From positions 1 to 48,889 of the forward strand of contig PKUM01000244.1 of assembly GCA_002868855.1 (NCBI GenBank): 48,889 nt of DNA. Direction: 5' to 3'. This stretch comes from Chromatiales bacterium (GTDB taxonomy: Bacteria; Pseudomonadota; Gammaproteobacteria; Steroidobacterales; BM003). Under the pieces are notes generated by a model that saw nothing but the letters and a program-made list of their open reading frames with translations, did not search any database and had not been told where the DNA came from. The first letter of the stretch is position 1; every line of letters begins with the position of its first letter. Shown one piece after another: positions 10,334 to 19,241 of the stretch. Made by a program: the position numbers and the translations under genes.

Positions 10334-10361
10334 TTGTACGCGCGCGTTTGCCCGCATCAAC
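10334..10361 (-). promoter_or_regulatory. Candidate sigma70-type promoter for menB (TTGATG-N16-TACAAT on minus)
   Basis: Minus-strand hexamers read in the menB/menF divergent gap. Confidence 0.45.
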
Positions 10362-10396
10362 CGCAGTGACCGAGCCGGGCGATCCGGGCTGCCTGC

Positions 10397-11818
10397 GTGA
10401 TACACTTCGGAAGTGCAGTTTCCCTCAGGCGATTAGTGACCCCGCACCCAGCCAAACGTCCCGTGTTCAACCATTTTCTTGACCAGTTGCCGGCCCGACT
10501 GGAGGCTGCGCTCGCGTCGACCGAACGGGGCTACCTGACGAGCGTTACTCTTGATGTGCCGATGCCGGATTTTCCGACGCCCGTCGAGCTGCCGGACGAA
10601 TCGATTTTCTGGTCGCGCCCTGCCCAGGGCCACTTCCGGCTAGGAGTGGGGCGAGCGCTGCGGCTTGCGTTCGCAGGTGTCGACCGATTCGAACAGCTCG
10701 ACCAGCGATTGCGCGAACTCGAGTCGGACTGGTCGCGCGGCGACGATGTTCCCGGGGTATTTCTGGGGTTTGCCTTCAGCCCGGTCCAGGAGGTGCAACG
10801 CGACTGGGCCCCGCTTGCGAATACGCTGGCGCTGGTGCCGCGGGTCGTTATCGATCGCGGGCCGCTCGGTTGCCGCCTGACTTTCTCCTGCCGTGCCGAC
10901 GAAGACCGCGACGATGTGATGGCCCACTGGCTTGACGGCGCGGGAGCCATCGTCCGCGCATTCGATCCGGATACAGTTATTGCCAATTCGGCTCCGATCG
11001 TGCTGCGCGAAATTCCGGGTGCCGAGGCGGACTGGCTCGCGCGGGTCAGAAGAGCGTTGGACGAAATTCGCAGCGGCAAGTTAGACAAGCTCGTTTTGAC
11101 CCGTCGAATCACGATGCTGACTTCGCGACCATTGCGCCCGGGCGCAGTGCTGGCGTGGCTGGGCGACCGCTACAACGACTGCACATTGTTTTCTTTCCGC
11201 GAGTCCGACATGGCGCTGGTCGGGGTTTCGCCGGAGCGTTTGCTGAGTATTCGCGATGGCGCGGTACTGGCGGATGCGCTGGCCGGTTCGGCGCCGCGAC
11301 TGACCCCGCCGGAAGAGGACCGCATCGCCGGCGAAATGCTGCTCAAAGAGATCAAGGCCCAACACGAACATGCAGTGGTTGTAGACGACATTATCGGCGC
11401 GCTTCGGCCGGATTGCGTAAGCGTCAGCGCATGCCAGGCGCCAAGCCTGCTAAAGCTCCCAACCGTGCAACACCTTTGGAGCCAGGTGCACGGTCAGTTG
11501 CGCGAGGGTGTGCGGCCGCTGGCGCTGATTTCCCGCCTGCACCCGACGCCCGCAGTGGGCGGTATGCCGCGCGAACAGGCTCTGACGTGGTTGCAAGACC
11601 ACGGTGAAACCCGATGGGGCTGGTACACTGGCGGGGTTGGCTGGCTCGATGGAAACGGTGCCGAGGTTTCGGTGGTGTTGCGCTGCGGTCTTCTCAATGG
11701 CGCCACCGCCGATCTGTTTGCGGGTGCGGGAATTGTCGCGGGGTCGGTGCCGGAGACCGAGTTGGACGAGACGCGCTGGAAGCTGGATGCATTGCGTGAG
11801 GCGCTAGCCATTGGCTGA
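10397..11818 (+). CDS. menF: Isochorismate synthase MenF (start uncertain; GTG at 10464 possible)
   Basis: Chorismate-binding fold: KLDKLVLTRRITM, LVGVSPERLLSI, LHPTPAVGGMPREQALTWL, GWYTGGVGWLDGNG. Confidence 0.9.
   Translation: MIHFGSAVSLRRLVTPHPAKRPVFNHFLDQLPARLEAALASTERGYLTSVTLDVPMPDFPTPVELPDESIFWSRPAQGHFRLGVGRALRLAFAGVDRFEQLDQRLRELESDWSRGDDVPGVFLGFAFSPVQEVQRDWAPLANTLALVPRVVIDRGPLGCRLTFSCRADEDRDDVMAHWLDGAGAIVRAFDPDTVIANSAPIVLREIPGAEADWLARVRRALDEIRSGKLDKLVLTRRITMLTSRPLRPGAVLAWLGDRYNDCTLFSFRESDMALVGVSPERLLSIRDGAVLADALAGSAPRLTPPEEDRIAGEMLLKEIKAQHEHAVVVDDIIGALRPDCVSVSACQAPSLLKLPTVQHLWSQVHGQLREGVRPLALISRLHPTPAVGGMPREQALTWLQDHGETRWGWYTGGVGWLDGNGAEVSVVLRCGLLNGATADLFAGAGIVAGSVPETELDETRWKLDALREALAIG
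10398..10406 (+). promoter_or_regulatory. Candidate extended -10 element (TGATACACT) for menF
   Basis: TGnTACACT in the menB/menF divergent gap; implies the menF start lies downstream of 10397. Confidence 0.35.
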
Positions 11819-13517
11819 CGATCAGGCGCTCGCGGGGCTGGCTCAGGCGCGGTCGCTGATTTCGGGCCTTGTGCAGGGCGGGGTAAAGCGGGCTGTGATA
11901 TCGCCCGGCTCGCGCTCGACTCCGCTGGCACTGGCGTGCCTGCGCCATGAACGGCTCGAGACCGAGGTTGTCATCGACGAGCGCTCGGCCGCGTTTTTCG
12001 CGCTTGGCCTTGCCCGTAAAACGCGCCGGCCGGTTGTCGTGATTGCAACATCCGGTTCTGCACCGGCCAACTGGTATCCGGCCCTGATCGAAGCGCACGA
12101 AGACAGGGTTCCACTCATTTTCGTCAGTGCCGACCGCCCGCCGGAGCTGCTCGATTGCGGTGCCAACCAGACCACGAGTCAGAGCGCATTGTTCGGCGAG
12201 CGGGTTCGTGGATTTCTGGCGCTCGGGCCGGCCAGCGGCCTGGCTGTTGACTTTGCACATGCCGGCAGTGCCGGTGCGCGTGCCGCAGACCTTGCGCAAT
12301 GGCCATGTCCCGGGCCGGTGCATGTAAATGTGCCTTTCCGCGAACCGTTGCTCGCAGGCGGCGCCCGGGTTGCGGATGCCGAGGTGCCTGGGGCGGCGGA
12401 GCCGGTCAGGGTCGCGCGGCCCGTTCTCGAACCCGATGAGTGGGCGCTCGGTCAGATAGACGAAGTAGTGTCGCGCGGACGCGGCATTATCGTTTGCGGT
12501 CCCTGCCACAGTGGCGAAATCGATCCGCCCGCGTTAGTCAGGCTGGCCGAAAAGTGCGATGCGCCGATCCTGGCCGACCCATTGTCCGGGCTGCGCTGCG
12601 GGCCTTGGCCGAAACGCTTTGTTGTCAGCGGGTACGATGCTTTCCTGCGTGGTCAGGCACCGGCGTATCCCGACTGGGTATTGCAGTTCGGCGGTACGCC
12701 TGTCTCGGCTACTTTGCAGCGCTGGCTGGCGCAGCCGCGGATGCCGCGCCCGATGGTCGTCGCAGCCTGTGCGCCGTGGCCCGATCCGGCGTTGCGGGCC
12801 AGCCTGGTCGTGCATGCCGATCCCGGACGCGTTATCGCAATGCTATGCGACATAGTCTCAGCCGTATCGCATGCAGACTGGACGGATACCTGGCGCCACA
12901 GTGACGACGAGACGCATTGCGCGGATACGACCATACTTCCACGCGAGGCTGCATTAATGCAGGCAGCCAGCGCCGCGATTGCCGAAAACGGCTCGCTGTT
13001 TCTTGGGAACTCAATGGTCATCCGCGATGCGGATTCGTTTCTGAGCGGTTGCGATAAGGCGCTTGCAATTTTCGGTAATCGCGGCGTCAGCGGGGTCGAC
13101 GGCAATGTCTCCACCGCCGCTGGAATTGCCGCCGGCGGGACCGACGCGACGATCGCGATCGTGGGCGATGTGGCGCTGTTTCACGATTTGAACGGATTGA
13201 CACTTGCGGCCCGGCATGGATTGAAACTGCTCGTAGTGAATAACGGTGGCGGGGCAATTTTCGGTTACCTGGCACAGCGCCAGTTGCCCGAGTTCGAACA
13301 GGGCTGGCTCACGCCGCCCGGGCTGAATCTGGGCGCGGTTGCGGAAGCGTTCGGGCTCGACTATCAGCGAATCGACAGCGCTGACGATCCATTCGCCGTG
13401 CTCGAGAGCGCCCTGTGCAGGCCTGGTCCAATGTTGATCGAGATGCTCGTCGCGCGCGAAGCCAGCGCTGTCGCCCATCAACAGTGGTGGCGTGCGATTG
13501 CTCCCGGCGACCGTTGA
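11811..13517 (+). CDS. menD: 2-Succinyl-5-enolpyruvyl-6-hydroxy-3-cyclohexene-1-carboxylate synthase MenD
   Basis: ISPGSRSTPLALAC, DERSAAFFALGLAR, TSGSAPANWYPALIEA, ThDP motif GDVALFHDLNGL..NNGGGAIF; TTG start overlapping the menF stop. Confidence 0.94.
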   Translation: MADDQALAGLAQARSLISGLVQGGVKRAVISPGSRSTPLALACLRHERLETEVVIDERSAAFFALGLARKTRRPVVVIATSGSAPANWYPALIEAHEDRVPLIFVSADRPPELLDCGANQTTSQSALFGERVRGFLALGPASGLAVDFAHAGSAGARAADLAQWPCPGPVHVNVPFREPLLAGGARVADAEVPGAAEPVRVARPVLEPDEWALGQIDEVVSRGRGIIVCGPCHSGEIDPPALVRLAEKCDAPILADPLSGLRCGPWPKRFVVSGYDAFLRGQAPAYPDWVLQFGGTPVSATLQRWLAQPRMPRPMVVAACAPWPDPALRASLVVHADPGRVIAMLCDIVSAVSHADWTDTWRHSDDETHCADTTILPREAALMQAASAAIAENGSLFLGNSMVIRDADSFLSGCDKALAIFGNRGVSGVDGNVSTAAGIAAGGTDATIAIVGDVALFHDLNGLTLAARHGLKLLVVNNGGGAIFGYLAQRQLPEFEQGWLTPPGLNLGAVAEAFGLDYQRIDSADDPFAVLESALCRPGPMLIEMLVAREASAVAHQQWWRAIAPGDR

Positions 13518-13524
13518 CGTAAAC

Positions 13525-13833
13525 ATGAATTGCGCGAAGGCAGCACCCAATCCATTGCGCGCCATGGCGAGGGCCGCAGTGTTCGCCACGTTGCTGGTTA
13601 TCGCCGTTCTGATCTATACGATCACCGCGGGATTTGATCGGCCGCTGGCAATGTCGGCCTATGTTGCGTTGCAGGCATATGCCTGCGCTGGTGTGACGGG
13701 ATATTTCATGCGTGAGGTCGGCCGCCAGTCATGGCTGCGTATCGGCCTGGTCTGGTGTGGCACGTTTCTGCTGTGGCGCGTCGTCAGCGTCCTCGCCGGG
13801 TATGCGAATTCATTCGGTTCGAGCCAGGGGTGA
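13525..13833 (+). CDS. Small predicted membrane protein of unknown function
   Basis: About 102 aa with three hydrophobic stretches (AVFATLLVIAVLIYTITAGF, YVALQAYACAGVTGYF, IGLVWCGTFLLWRVVSVLAGY); directly after menD. Confidence 0.55.
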   Translation: MNCAKAAPNPLRAMARAAVFATLLVIAVLIYTITAGFDRPLAMSAYVALQAYACAGVTGYFMREVGRQSWLRIGLVWCGTFLLWRVVSVLAGYANSFGSSQG

Positions 13834-13845
13834 GTCAGGCGCGAC

Positions 13846-14514
13846 TTAAGTGCTGGTCGGTCCCATGCTGCGAACCCCGTTGTCGGCGCCTATCAACAAC
13901 AAGTCCGCTGGACGTTGTGCAAAGATTCCGACACTGACGACCCCGGCGATCTGGTTCAGTCTCGTTTCCATGGCCGCGGCGTCGCTGAGCCGCAAGTTGT
14001 GGACATCGATGATCTGGTTGCCGTTGTCGGTAACGAACCCAGTGCGCAGTTCGGGCTGGCCTCCCGCTGCGACCAGCTGGCGCCCGACATAGCTACGCGC
14101 CATTGGAATGACCTCGACGGGTAGCGGGAATTGGCCGAGCACATCGACCAGCTTGCTGTCATCGATGATGCAGACGAATTTCTGCGATGCGGCCGCGACT
14201 ATTTTCTCCCGCGTCAACGCACCACCGCCGCCTTTTATCAGGTGCAGGTTGGGATCTGCCTCATCGGCGCCGTCGACATATATGTCCAGTGTGCCGGCAT
14301 CGTTCAGTTCGACGACTTCGATTCCCAGCCCTGCAAGACGGCTGGTCGAGGCCTCGGAGCTGGATACGGCGCCGCGAATGCTCCGTTTCATCGCCCCCAG
14401 CGCATCGATAAAGAAATTCACTGTCGACCCGGTGCCGACTCCAATCAACATGCCTTCCTCCACATGATCGATTGCTGCCGTGGCCGCGAGCCGCTTCTTT
14501 TCGTTCTGGTCCAT
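13846..14514 (-). CDS. rpiA: Ribose-5-phosphate isomerase A
   Basis: [42 protein letters not shown]. Confidence 0.95.
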   Translation of the reverse strand: MDQNEKKRLAATAAIDHVEEGMLIGVGTGSTVNFFIDALGAMKRSIRGAVSSSEASTSRLAGLGIEVVELNDAGTLDIYVDGADEADPNLHLIKGGGGALTREKIVAAASQKFVCIIDDSKLVDVLGQFPLPVEVIPMARSYVGRQLVAAGGQPELRTGFVTDNGNQIIDVHNLRLSDAAAMETRLNQIAGVVSVGIFAQRPADLLLIGADNGVRSMGPTST

Positions 14515-14599
14515 TCGCTCCCCCGTTCGCCGGTTGTGTTGCACTGCAGCGGCAACAATAGCCCGAGATTACTCCTGACTCCAGTGCCAGACGGCAGGC

Positions 14600-14630
14600 A
14601 AAAAAAAGTGCCCGTCGATGCGGGCACTTT
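14600..14630 (-). terminator. Intrinsic terminator downstream of the histone-like gene
   Basis: Minus strand AAAGTGCCCG-CATCGA-CGGGCACTTT followed by a T run; perfect 10-bp stem. Confidence 0.88.
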
Positions 14631-14677
14631 CGGTGCGCGGGTTGGGGCTCTGCCCCGACTCGCGAAGCGAAAAGGTA

Positions 14678-15142
14678 TCAGCGCTTCTTGGAAACAGCTC
14701 GCTTTTTGCTTGCAGCGCGTTTCTTGGCGCTCGCAACTTTCTTCCGGGCCGTTGTTTTCTTCCGGGCCGCGGCCTTCTTGGCAACCTTCTTTTTCACTTT
14801 ACGCTTGGCGACTTTCTTCTTCACCTTGCGTTTGGCAGCGGCAGCTTTCTTTTTGACTTTACGCTTGGCGACTTTCTTCTTCACCTTGCGTTTTGCGACT
14901 TTCTTCTTCACCTTGCGTTTGGCAGCGGCAGCTTTCTTTTTGACCTTACGCTTGGCGACTTTCTTCTTCACTTTGCGCTTGGCAGTTGCCGCTTTTTTCT
15001 TCACTACTCTTTTCTTAGCGACTTTGCGTGCAACGGCTCTTTTCTTAGTTGCAACTTTTTTCTTGGTCGTGCGCTTCTTCGCAGTGGTCTTTCGTTTCGT
15101 CGAAGCTTTCTTCTTCGAAACGGCTTTCTTTCTCGTAGCCAT
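14678..15142 (-). CDS. Lysine/alanine-rich histone H1-like DNA-binding protein
   Basis: MATRKKAVSKKKASTKRK... with repeated KRKVKKKVA / AAAAKRKVKKK units; start reassigned to ATG 15142. Confidence 0.85.
   Translation of the reverse strand: MATRKKAVSKKKASTKRKTTAKKRTTKKKVATKKRAVARKVAKKRVVKKKAATAKRKVKKKVAKRKVKKKAAAAKRKVKKKVAKRKVKKKVAKRKVKKKAAAAKRKVKKKVAKRKVKKKVAKKAAARKKTTARKKVASAKKRAASKKRAVSKKR
14780..14990 (-). repeat. In-frame 27/30-nt tandem repeats inside the histone-like gene
   Basis: Units like gcgactttcttcttcaccttgcgttt and ggcagcggcagctttctttttgactttacg recur in tandem. Confidence 0.8.
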
Positions 15143-15358
15143 GTGTGTCTCCGTGTCAGGGTGTCCGCGAACGAGTATATACAAGAGTATTCAAAATTCC
15201 AGCAACTACTTTAGACACAAGGGTTTTTTGCGATGCACGTCACATCGTTGCATGCATCTTGGCGTCGCGTGGACACTAGCATTTGTGTCTTCATGTTGAA
15301 ACGCACAGCACATACGGGTTTAAAGTGAATGATGTCTAAACACTATAAATAAAGGGTT

Positions 15359-15820
15359 TTACTTTGCCAGTCCAAGTATGAACTCCCACTGCGCAGGAGT
15401 GACTGGCATGATGGACAATCGATTGCCTCTGCGTAGAAGTGCAAGGTCCCTTAGTTCAGTCTCTGTGTATTCGCGCATTGTTCTTAGCGTTACCGGTTGT
15501 TTGAATTTGCGCACGTAACCGACATCGACCATGAACCAGCGCGGATTATCAGGATCACTTTTAGGATCGTAGTGCTTGTCATCGGGGTCGAATGCAGTGT
15601 GGTCCGGATATGCCTCGCGTTTGATACGCATCACGCCGTAAACGCCGGGCTCGTCGCAATTTGAATGGTAGAAAAACACTTTGTCGCCTTTCTTCATTTC
15701 GTCGCGCATCATGTTTCGTGCCTGGTAGTTACGCACGCCATCCCAGGGTTCTGTACGAACACGTTTCAGATCTTCAATGCCGAATTCTTCGGGTTCGGAT
15801 TTCATAAGCCAGAATTTCAC
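15359..15820 (-). CDS. EVE domain-containing protein
   Basis: MKFWLMKSEPEEFGIEDL, WDGVRNYQARN, GDKVFFYHSN. Confidence 0.92.
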   Translation of the reverse strand: MKFWLMKSEPEEFGIEDLKRVRTEPWDGVRNYQARNMMRDEMKKGDKVFFYHSNCDEPGVYGVMRIKREAYPDHTAFDPDDKHYDPKSDPDNPRWFMVDVGYVRKFKQPVTLRTMREYTETELRDLALLRRGNRLSIMPVTPAQWEFILGLAK

Positions 15821-16440
15821 TTGTCACTCCCTGGTTGGTCGTTGCTACGATTTGGCGCGCACGATACGAGACCGGTTTCCGTTGCCACTGCGTGCAAGGG
15901 TATGTCCCAGGCTGACGGCTGTAACGCCGGAACCTGCTGAACATCGAATGCGAATCCGACCAGTCTCGGTTTGATCCACTTGCGCCGGTGCGCCAAAAAC
16001 TGAAACGTCCGATCGTAAAAACCCGATCCCATCCCCAGGCGGTTGCCTGCAACGTCGAACGCAACCAGTGGAACTATGACGAGGTCGAGCCAGCGTGGCT
16101 CGATCAGCTGGGCATGGGTCGGGTCGGGTTCCGGGATCCCGTATCGATTTATCCGCAACTCGGTTTTGGCGTCGAGGCGCGCGAAGCGCAGCGGTTGCGG
16201 TTTGCGGCTACCCACGAGCGGCAAAAATACGTTCTTGCCGTCGGCCAATGCCTGCGCTACCAGTGGTTCGGGGCTGGCTTCTCCGTCAAAAGGAACGTAG
16301 CACGCAATATTTGTCGCTCGCCGGTAGAAGCGACTGCCTCGGGCGAACTCGCAGCAGCGCGCAGACAGTTCAACGCGGGTGGCTTCGTCCAGCGCCCGGC
16401 GGGTCCGGCGCAAGCGCTGCCGCAACTCGGATTTGTCCAT
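15817..16440 (-). CDS. ygfA: 5-Formyltetrahydrofolate cyclo-ligase
   Basis: LRRTRRALDE, YVPFDGEASPEPLVAQAL, DLVIVPLVAFDVAGNRLGMGSGFYDRTF. Confidence 0.9.
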   Translation of the reverse strand: MDKSELRQRLRRTRRALDEATRVELSARCCEFARGSRFYRRATNIACYVPFDGEASPEPLVAQALADGKNVFLPLVGSRKPQPLRFARLDAKTELRINRYGIPEPDPTHAQLIEPRWLDLVIVPLVAFDVAGNRLGMGSGFYDRTFQFLAHRRKWIKPRLVGFAFDVQQVPALQPSAWDIPLHAVATETGLVSCAPNRSNDQPGSDK

Positions 16441-16467
16441 GGGATCAACGATCAGATATTAGAAGGA

Positions 16468-16656
16468 GGCGCTTCCCGCCTGTGCCGGTGCAGATCATCG
16501 CTCTCGAACCAGAGCGATAGGTGGGACGCGGCGGTTAGTCTCAGGCTACCCGCCAAAAGCGGGTTTGCTCAACGACCCACGCGGCCGTAATGTCCCGATG
16601 TTACAGATTAGGCTCGAAGGGATCCCGATCTGCTGCCGAACACCGCAGGAAGCGCC
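16468..16656 (-). ncRNA. ssrS: 6S RNA
   Basis: Located between zapA and ygfA on the same strand as in other gammaproteobacteria; terminal arms GGCGCUUCC / GGGAAGCGCC pair; ggtgTTCGgcag near the 5' end; 3'-half hairpin ATCGCTCT-GGTTCG-AGAGCGAT. Confidence 0.85.
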
Positions 16657-16699
16657 AGTCTTATTTGTACTCAGTATACGTGAGCACGCGTGCGGCCGC

Positions 16700-17017
16700 T
16701 CAGAATTCGAGTTGCTGGCCGTGTTCCAGTGCCGTCTCGACTCGCTCGCGCATGTTTTTCAGGCGCTGGCCGAAAGAACCGTCAATTTCCCCGCCACCGC
16801 CGCCACCGGAATTTATTACTTCATGGGCAAGATTGAGGGCGGCCATGACCGCTATCCGGTCGAGGCCGACGATTCGACCGCTGTCGCGAATCTCGCGCAT
16901 CTTGCTATTCAGCAGGTCAGCCGAATCGAGCAAAGCCTGTTTTTCATCAGCTGGACAGGAGATTTGGTACTCCTTTTCCAGGATGCGGATGGTGACACGA
17001 ACTACCTCTGAGGACAT
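16700..17017 (-). CDS. zapA: Cell division protein ZapA
   Basis: MSSEVVRVTIRILEKEYQISCPADEKQALLDSADLLNSKMREIRDSGRIVGLDRIAVMAALNLAHEVI; next to 6S RNA. Confidence 0.9.
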   Translation of the reverse strand: MSSEVVRVTIRILEKEYQISCPADEKQALLDSADLLNSKMREIRDSGRIVGLDRIAVMAALNLAHEVINSGGGGGGEIDGSFGQRLKNMRERVETALEHGQQLEF

Positions 17018-17247
17018 TAGCCGTTCTCCATGGCTTTGAGTCGGCTGATCATTGCCTCTACACGGGCTCTGACCTGCTCGTTCTTTTGCAGAAGGGATGC
17101 GCGATCGGCGGTCAGGGCGTCCTGCCGTTGTTTTAGCGATCGATTCTCTTCCTTGAGTTGCGAGCAAATATCGACCAGATCGTCGAGGCGGCTCTCGAGA
17201 CGTTTTAGTTCGATCTCGAATTCATGCTGGGGGCTGGTATCAGTCAT
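17017..17247 (-). CDS. Small coiled-coil protein (ZapB-like / TIGR02449-type)
   Basis: 76-aa predicted coiled coil EIELKRLESRLDDLVDICSQLKEENRSLKQRQDAL directly upstream of zapA. Confidence 0.75.
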   Translation of the reverse strand: MTDTSPQHEFEIELKRLESRLDDLVDICSQLKEENRSLKQRQDALTADRASLLQKNEQVRARVEAMISRLKAMENG

Positions 17248-17347
17248 TGCGCAACTATAGAACCCGCCTGTGAGACGGTCAATCGGTCAGGATCTGACGT
17301 CTGGGTTAAGCTGATATCGAGTGTTAGCATAAGCACCCGCCTGGAGC

Positions 17348-17920
17348 ATGGGTCATCCCATGGAATTACCCGATTACAGCGAAATTGTCGCGCTCCTCCA
17401 AAACGCCGGCGCCGAGGCCAGCCCCGCCGAGCTGCATGGCGTGGTGGTCGGCCTTGTATGCGGCGGCGTCGAGAATCGATTTCATTGTTTGCTCGATTAT
17501 CTTTACCCGTCGGGCGAGCGCAACGCAGGCGACGATCGTCTTCACAACCTGCTTGCGGGCCTTGACCGCGATGCCGGCAGGGATCTTGAATCGGGGCAAT
17601 TGGCGTTTCGATTGCTGTTACCCGACGACGATTGGGAGGAGTATCTTCAGGTCGAGGCGCTCGCACAGTGGTGCGAGGGTTTCCTGCACGGCCTCGGCCG
17701 TGGCCAATTGGCCGCCGACAAGCCGTTGCCGGACGATGTGCGTGAGTTGCTGAACGATTTTGCCGAGATTACCCGTGCGGATCCGGACAGTGCCGGCGAT
17801 GAAGACGAAGCGGACGCGGCGCTGACGGAAATTGTCGAGTATGTGCGCGTCGGTGTGCAGACAATCTATGAGGGTATGGACTCCGGCCGGCTCGGTTTGT
17901 CGCCCGGCCGTTTGCATTGA
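17348..17920 (+). CDS. ygfB: UPF0149 family protein YgfB
   Basis: AELHGVVVGLVCGG, WCEGFLHGLG; precedes pepP-ubiH-ubiI as in E. coli. Confidence 0.85.
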   Translation: MGHPMELPDYSEIVALLQNAGAEASPAELHGVVVGLVCGGVENRFHCLLDYLYPSGERNAGDDRLHNLLAGLDRDAGRDLESGQLAFRLLLPDDDWEEYLQVEALAQWCEGFLHGLGRGQLAADKPLPDDVRELLNDFAEITRADPDSAGDEDEADAALTEIVEYVRVGVQTIYEGMDSGRLGLSPGRLH

Positions 17921-17929
17921 GGATCGGAC

Positions 17930-19234
17930 TTGAACATTAAGGAATTTGCCAGGAGACGGCGTCAGATCATGCGCATGATGGGGCCGGGAGGAATCGCGGT
18001 CCTGCCGGCGGCGCCGGTCAAACTGCGTAACCGCGATGTCGAGTACGGCTACCGGCAGGACAGTGATTTTTACTACCTGACCGGTTTCGCCGAGCCGGAG
18101 GCGGTTGCGGTGCTGGTTCCCGGGCGCAAACAGGCCGAGTACATCCTGTTTTGCCGCGAACGCAACCCGGAGCGCGAAACCTGGGACGGCGTTCGCGCCG
18201 GACCGGATGGCGCGGTAGCCGATTTCGGTGCCGACGACGCGTTTCCTATTTCGGACATGGATGAGATCCTGCCCGGACTGATCGAGCAATCCGATCGCAT
18301 TTATCACACACTCGGTGTACATCCCGACTTCGATCAGCAGGTACTCGGATGGGTAAGGCAACTGCGCTCCCAGTCGCTGAAGGGTATGCACACTCCGCAC
18401 GAGTTTGTCGCTTTGGATCATCTTCTGCATGACATGCGCCTCTACAAGAGTCGCGCCGAGGTCGCCGCCATGCGCCGGGCGGCGCGTATTGCGGCCAACG
18501 GCCACCGCCGCGCGATGCGGGCCTGCCGCCCCGGCATGAAGGAGTTTGAAGTCGAGGCCGAACTGATTCACGAATTTCGCCGTCACGGAACCGATATCTC
18601 TTACGCACCGATCGTCGGTGGCGGGCGCAATGCCTGTACGCTGCATTACACGAGCAACGATGCCGAGCTGCAGGCGGGCGAGTTGCTGCTGATCGACGCC
18701 GGTTGCGAGTACGACTACTACGCCTCCGACATAACCCGTACGTTTCCTGTTGGCGGGAAATTCTCGAAGGAGCAACGCTTGATTTACGATATCGTTCTCG
18801 AAGCTCAGCTTGCTGCTATCGAACAGGTCCGGGTCGGTAATCACTGGAACGATCCGCACGACGCGGCGGTTCGGGTAATCACGAAGGGTTTGAAAAAGCT
18901 GGGAATTCTCAAGGGGACACCGGCGCAACTCATTCGTGACGGGAAATATCGCGAATTTTTCATGCATCGCACCGGACACTGGCTCGGCATGGATGTCCAC
19001 GATGTCGGCGATTACAAAGTCGGCGATGAATGGCGGGTTCTCGAGCCGGGCATGGTGTTGACGGTGGAGCCGGGTATTTATATTGCGGGTGGGCGAAAAA
19101 ATATTGCGCGCAAATGGTGGGACATCGGAGTCCGGATCGAGGACGACGTGCTGGTGACTGCGAAAGGGCCCGACGTATTGAGCCGGGATGTTCCCAAAAC
19201 CGCTGCAGAAATCGAGGCGCTAATGGCGGCGTGA
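17930..19234 (+). CDS. pepP: Xaa-Pro aminopeptidase
   Basis: YRQDSDFYYLTGFAEPEAV, LLIDAGCEYDYYASDITRTFPVGGKFS, FMHRTGHWLGMDVHDVG, EPGMVLTVEPGIYI. Confidence 0.94.
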   Translation: MNIKEFARRRRQIMRMMGPGGIAVLPAAPVKLRNRDVEYGYRQDSDFYYLTGFAEPEAVAVLVPGRKQAEYILFCRERNPERETWDGVRAGPDGAVADFGADDAFPISDMDEILPGLIEQSDRIYHTLGVHPDFDQQVLGWVRQLRSQSLKGMHTPHEFVALDHLLHDMRLYKSRAEVAAMRRAARIAANGHRRAMRACRPGMKEFEVEAELIHEFRRHGTDISYAPIVGGGRNACTLHYTSNDAELQAGELLLIDAGCEYDYYASDITRTFPVGGKFSKEQRLIYDIVLEAQLAAIEQVRVGNHWNDPHDAAVRVITKGLKKLGILKGTPAQLIRDGKYREFFMHRTGHWLGMDVHDVGDYKVGDEWRVLEPGMVLTVEPGIYIAGGRKNIARKWWDIGVRIEDDVLVTAKGPDVLSRDVPKTAAEIEALMAA

Positions 19235-19241
19235 TGCAGGT

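Noticed and set aside
14618-15299. Plus-strand Phe/Leu-rich ORFs (198 and 203 aa) resembling membrane proteins
   Set aside because: Antisense of AAG/AAA-rich histone repeats, which read as Phe/Leu codons; strand choice is supported by the terminator and the K/R-rich product.
17618-19000. 460-aa minus-strand ORF opposite ygfB/pepP
   Set aside because: Antisense shadow of pepP metal-binding motifs; not credible as a protein.
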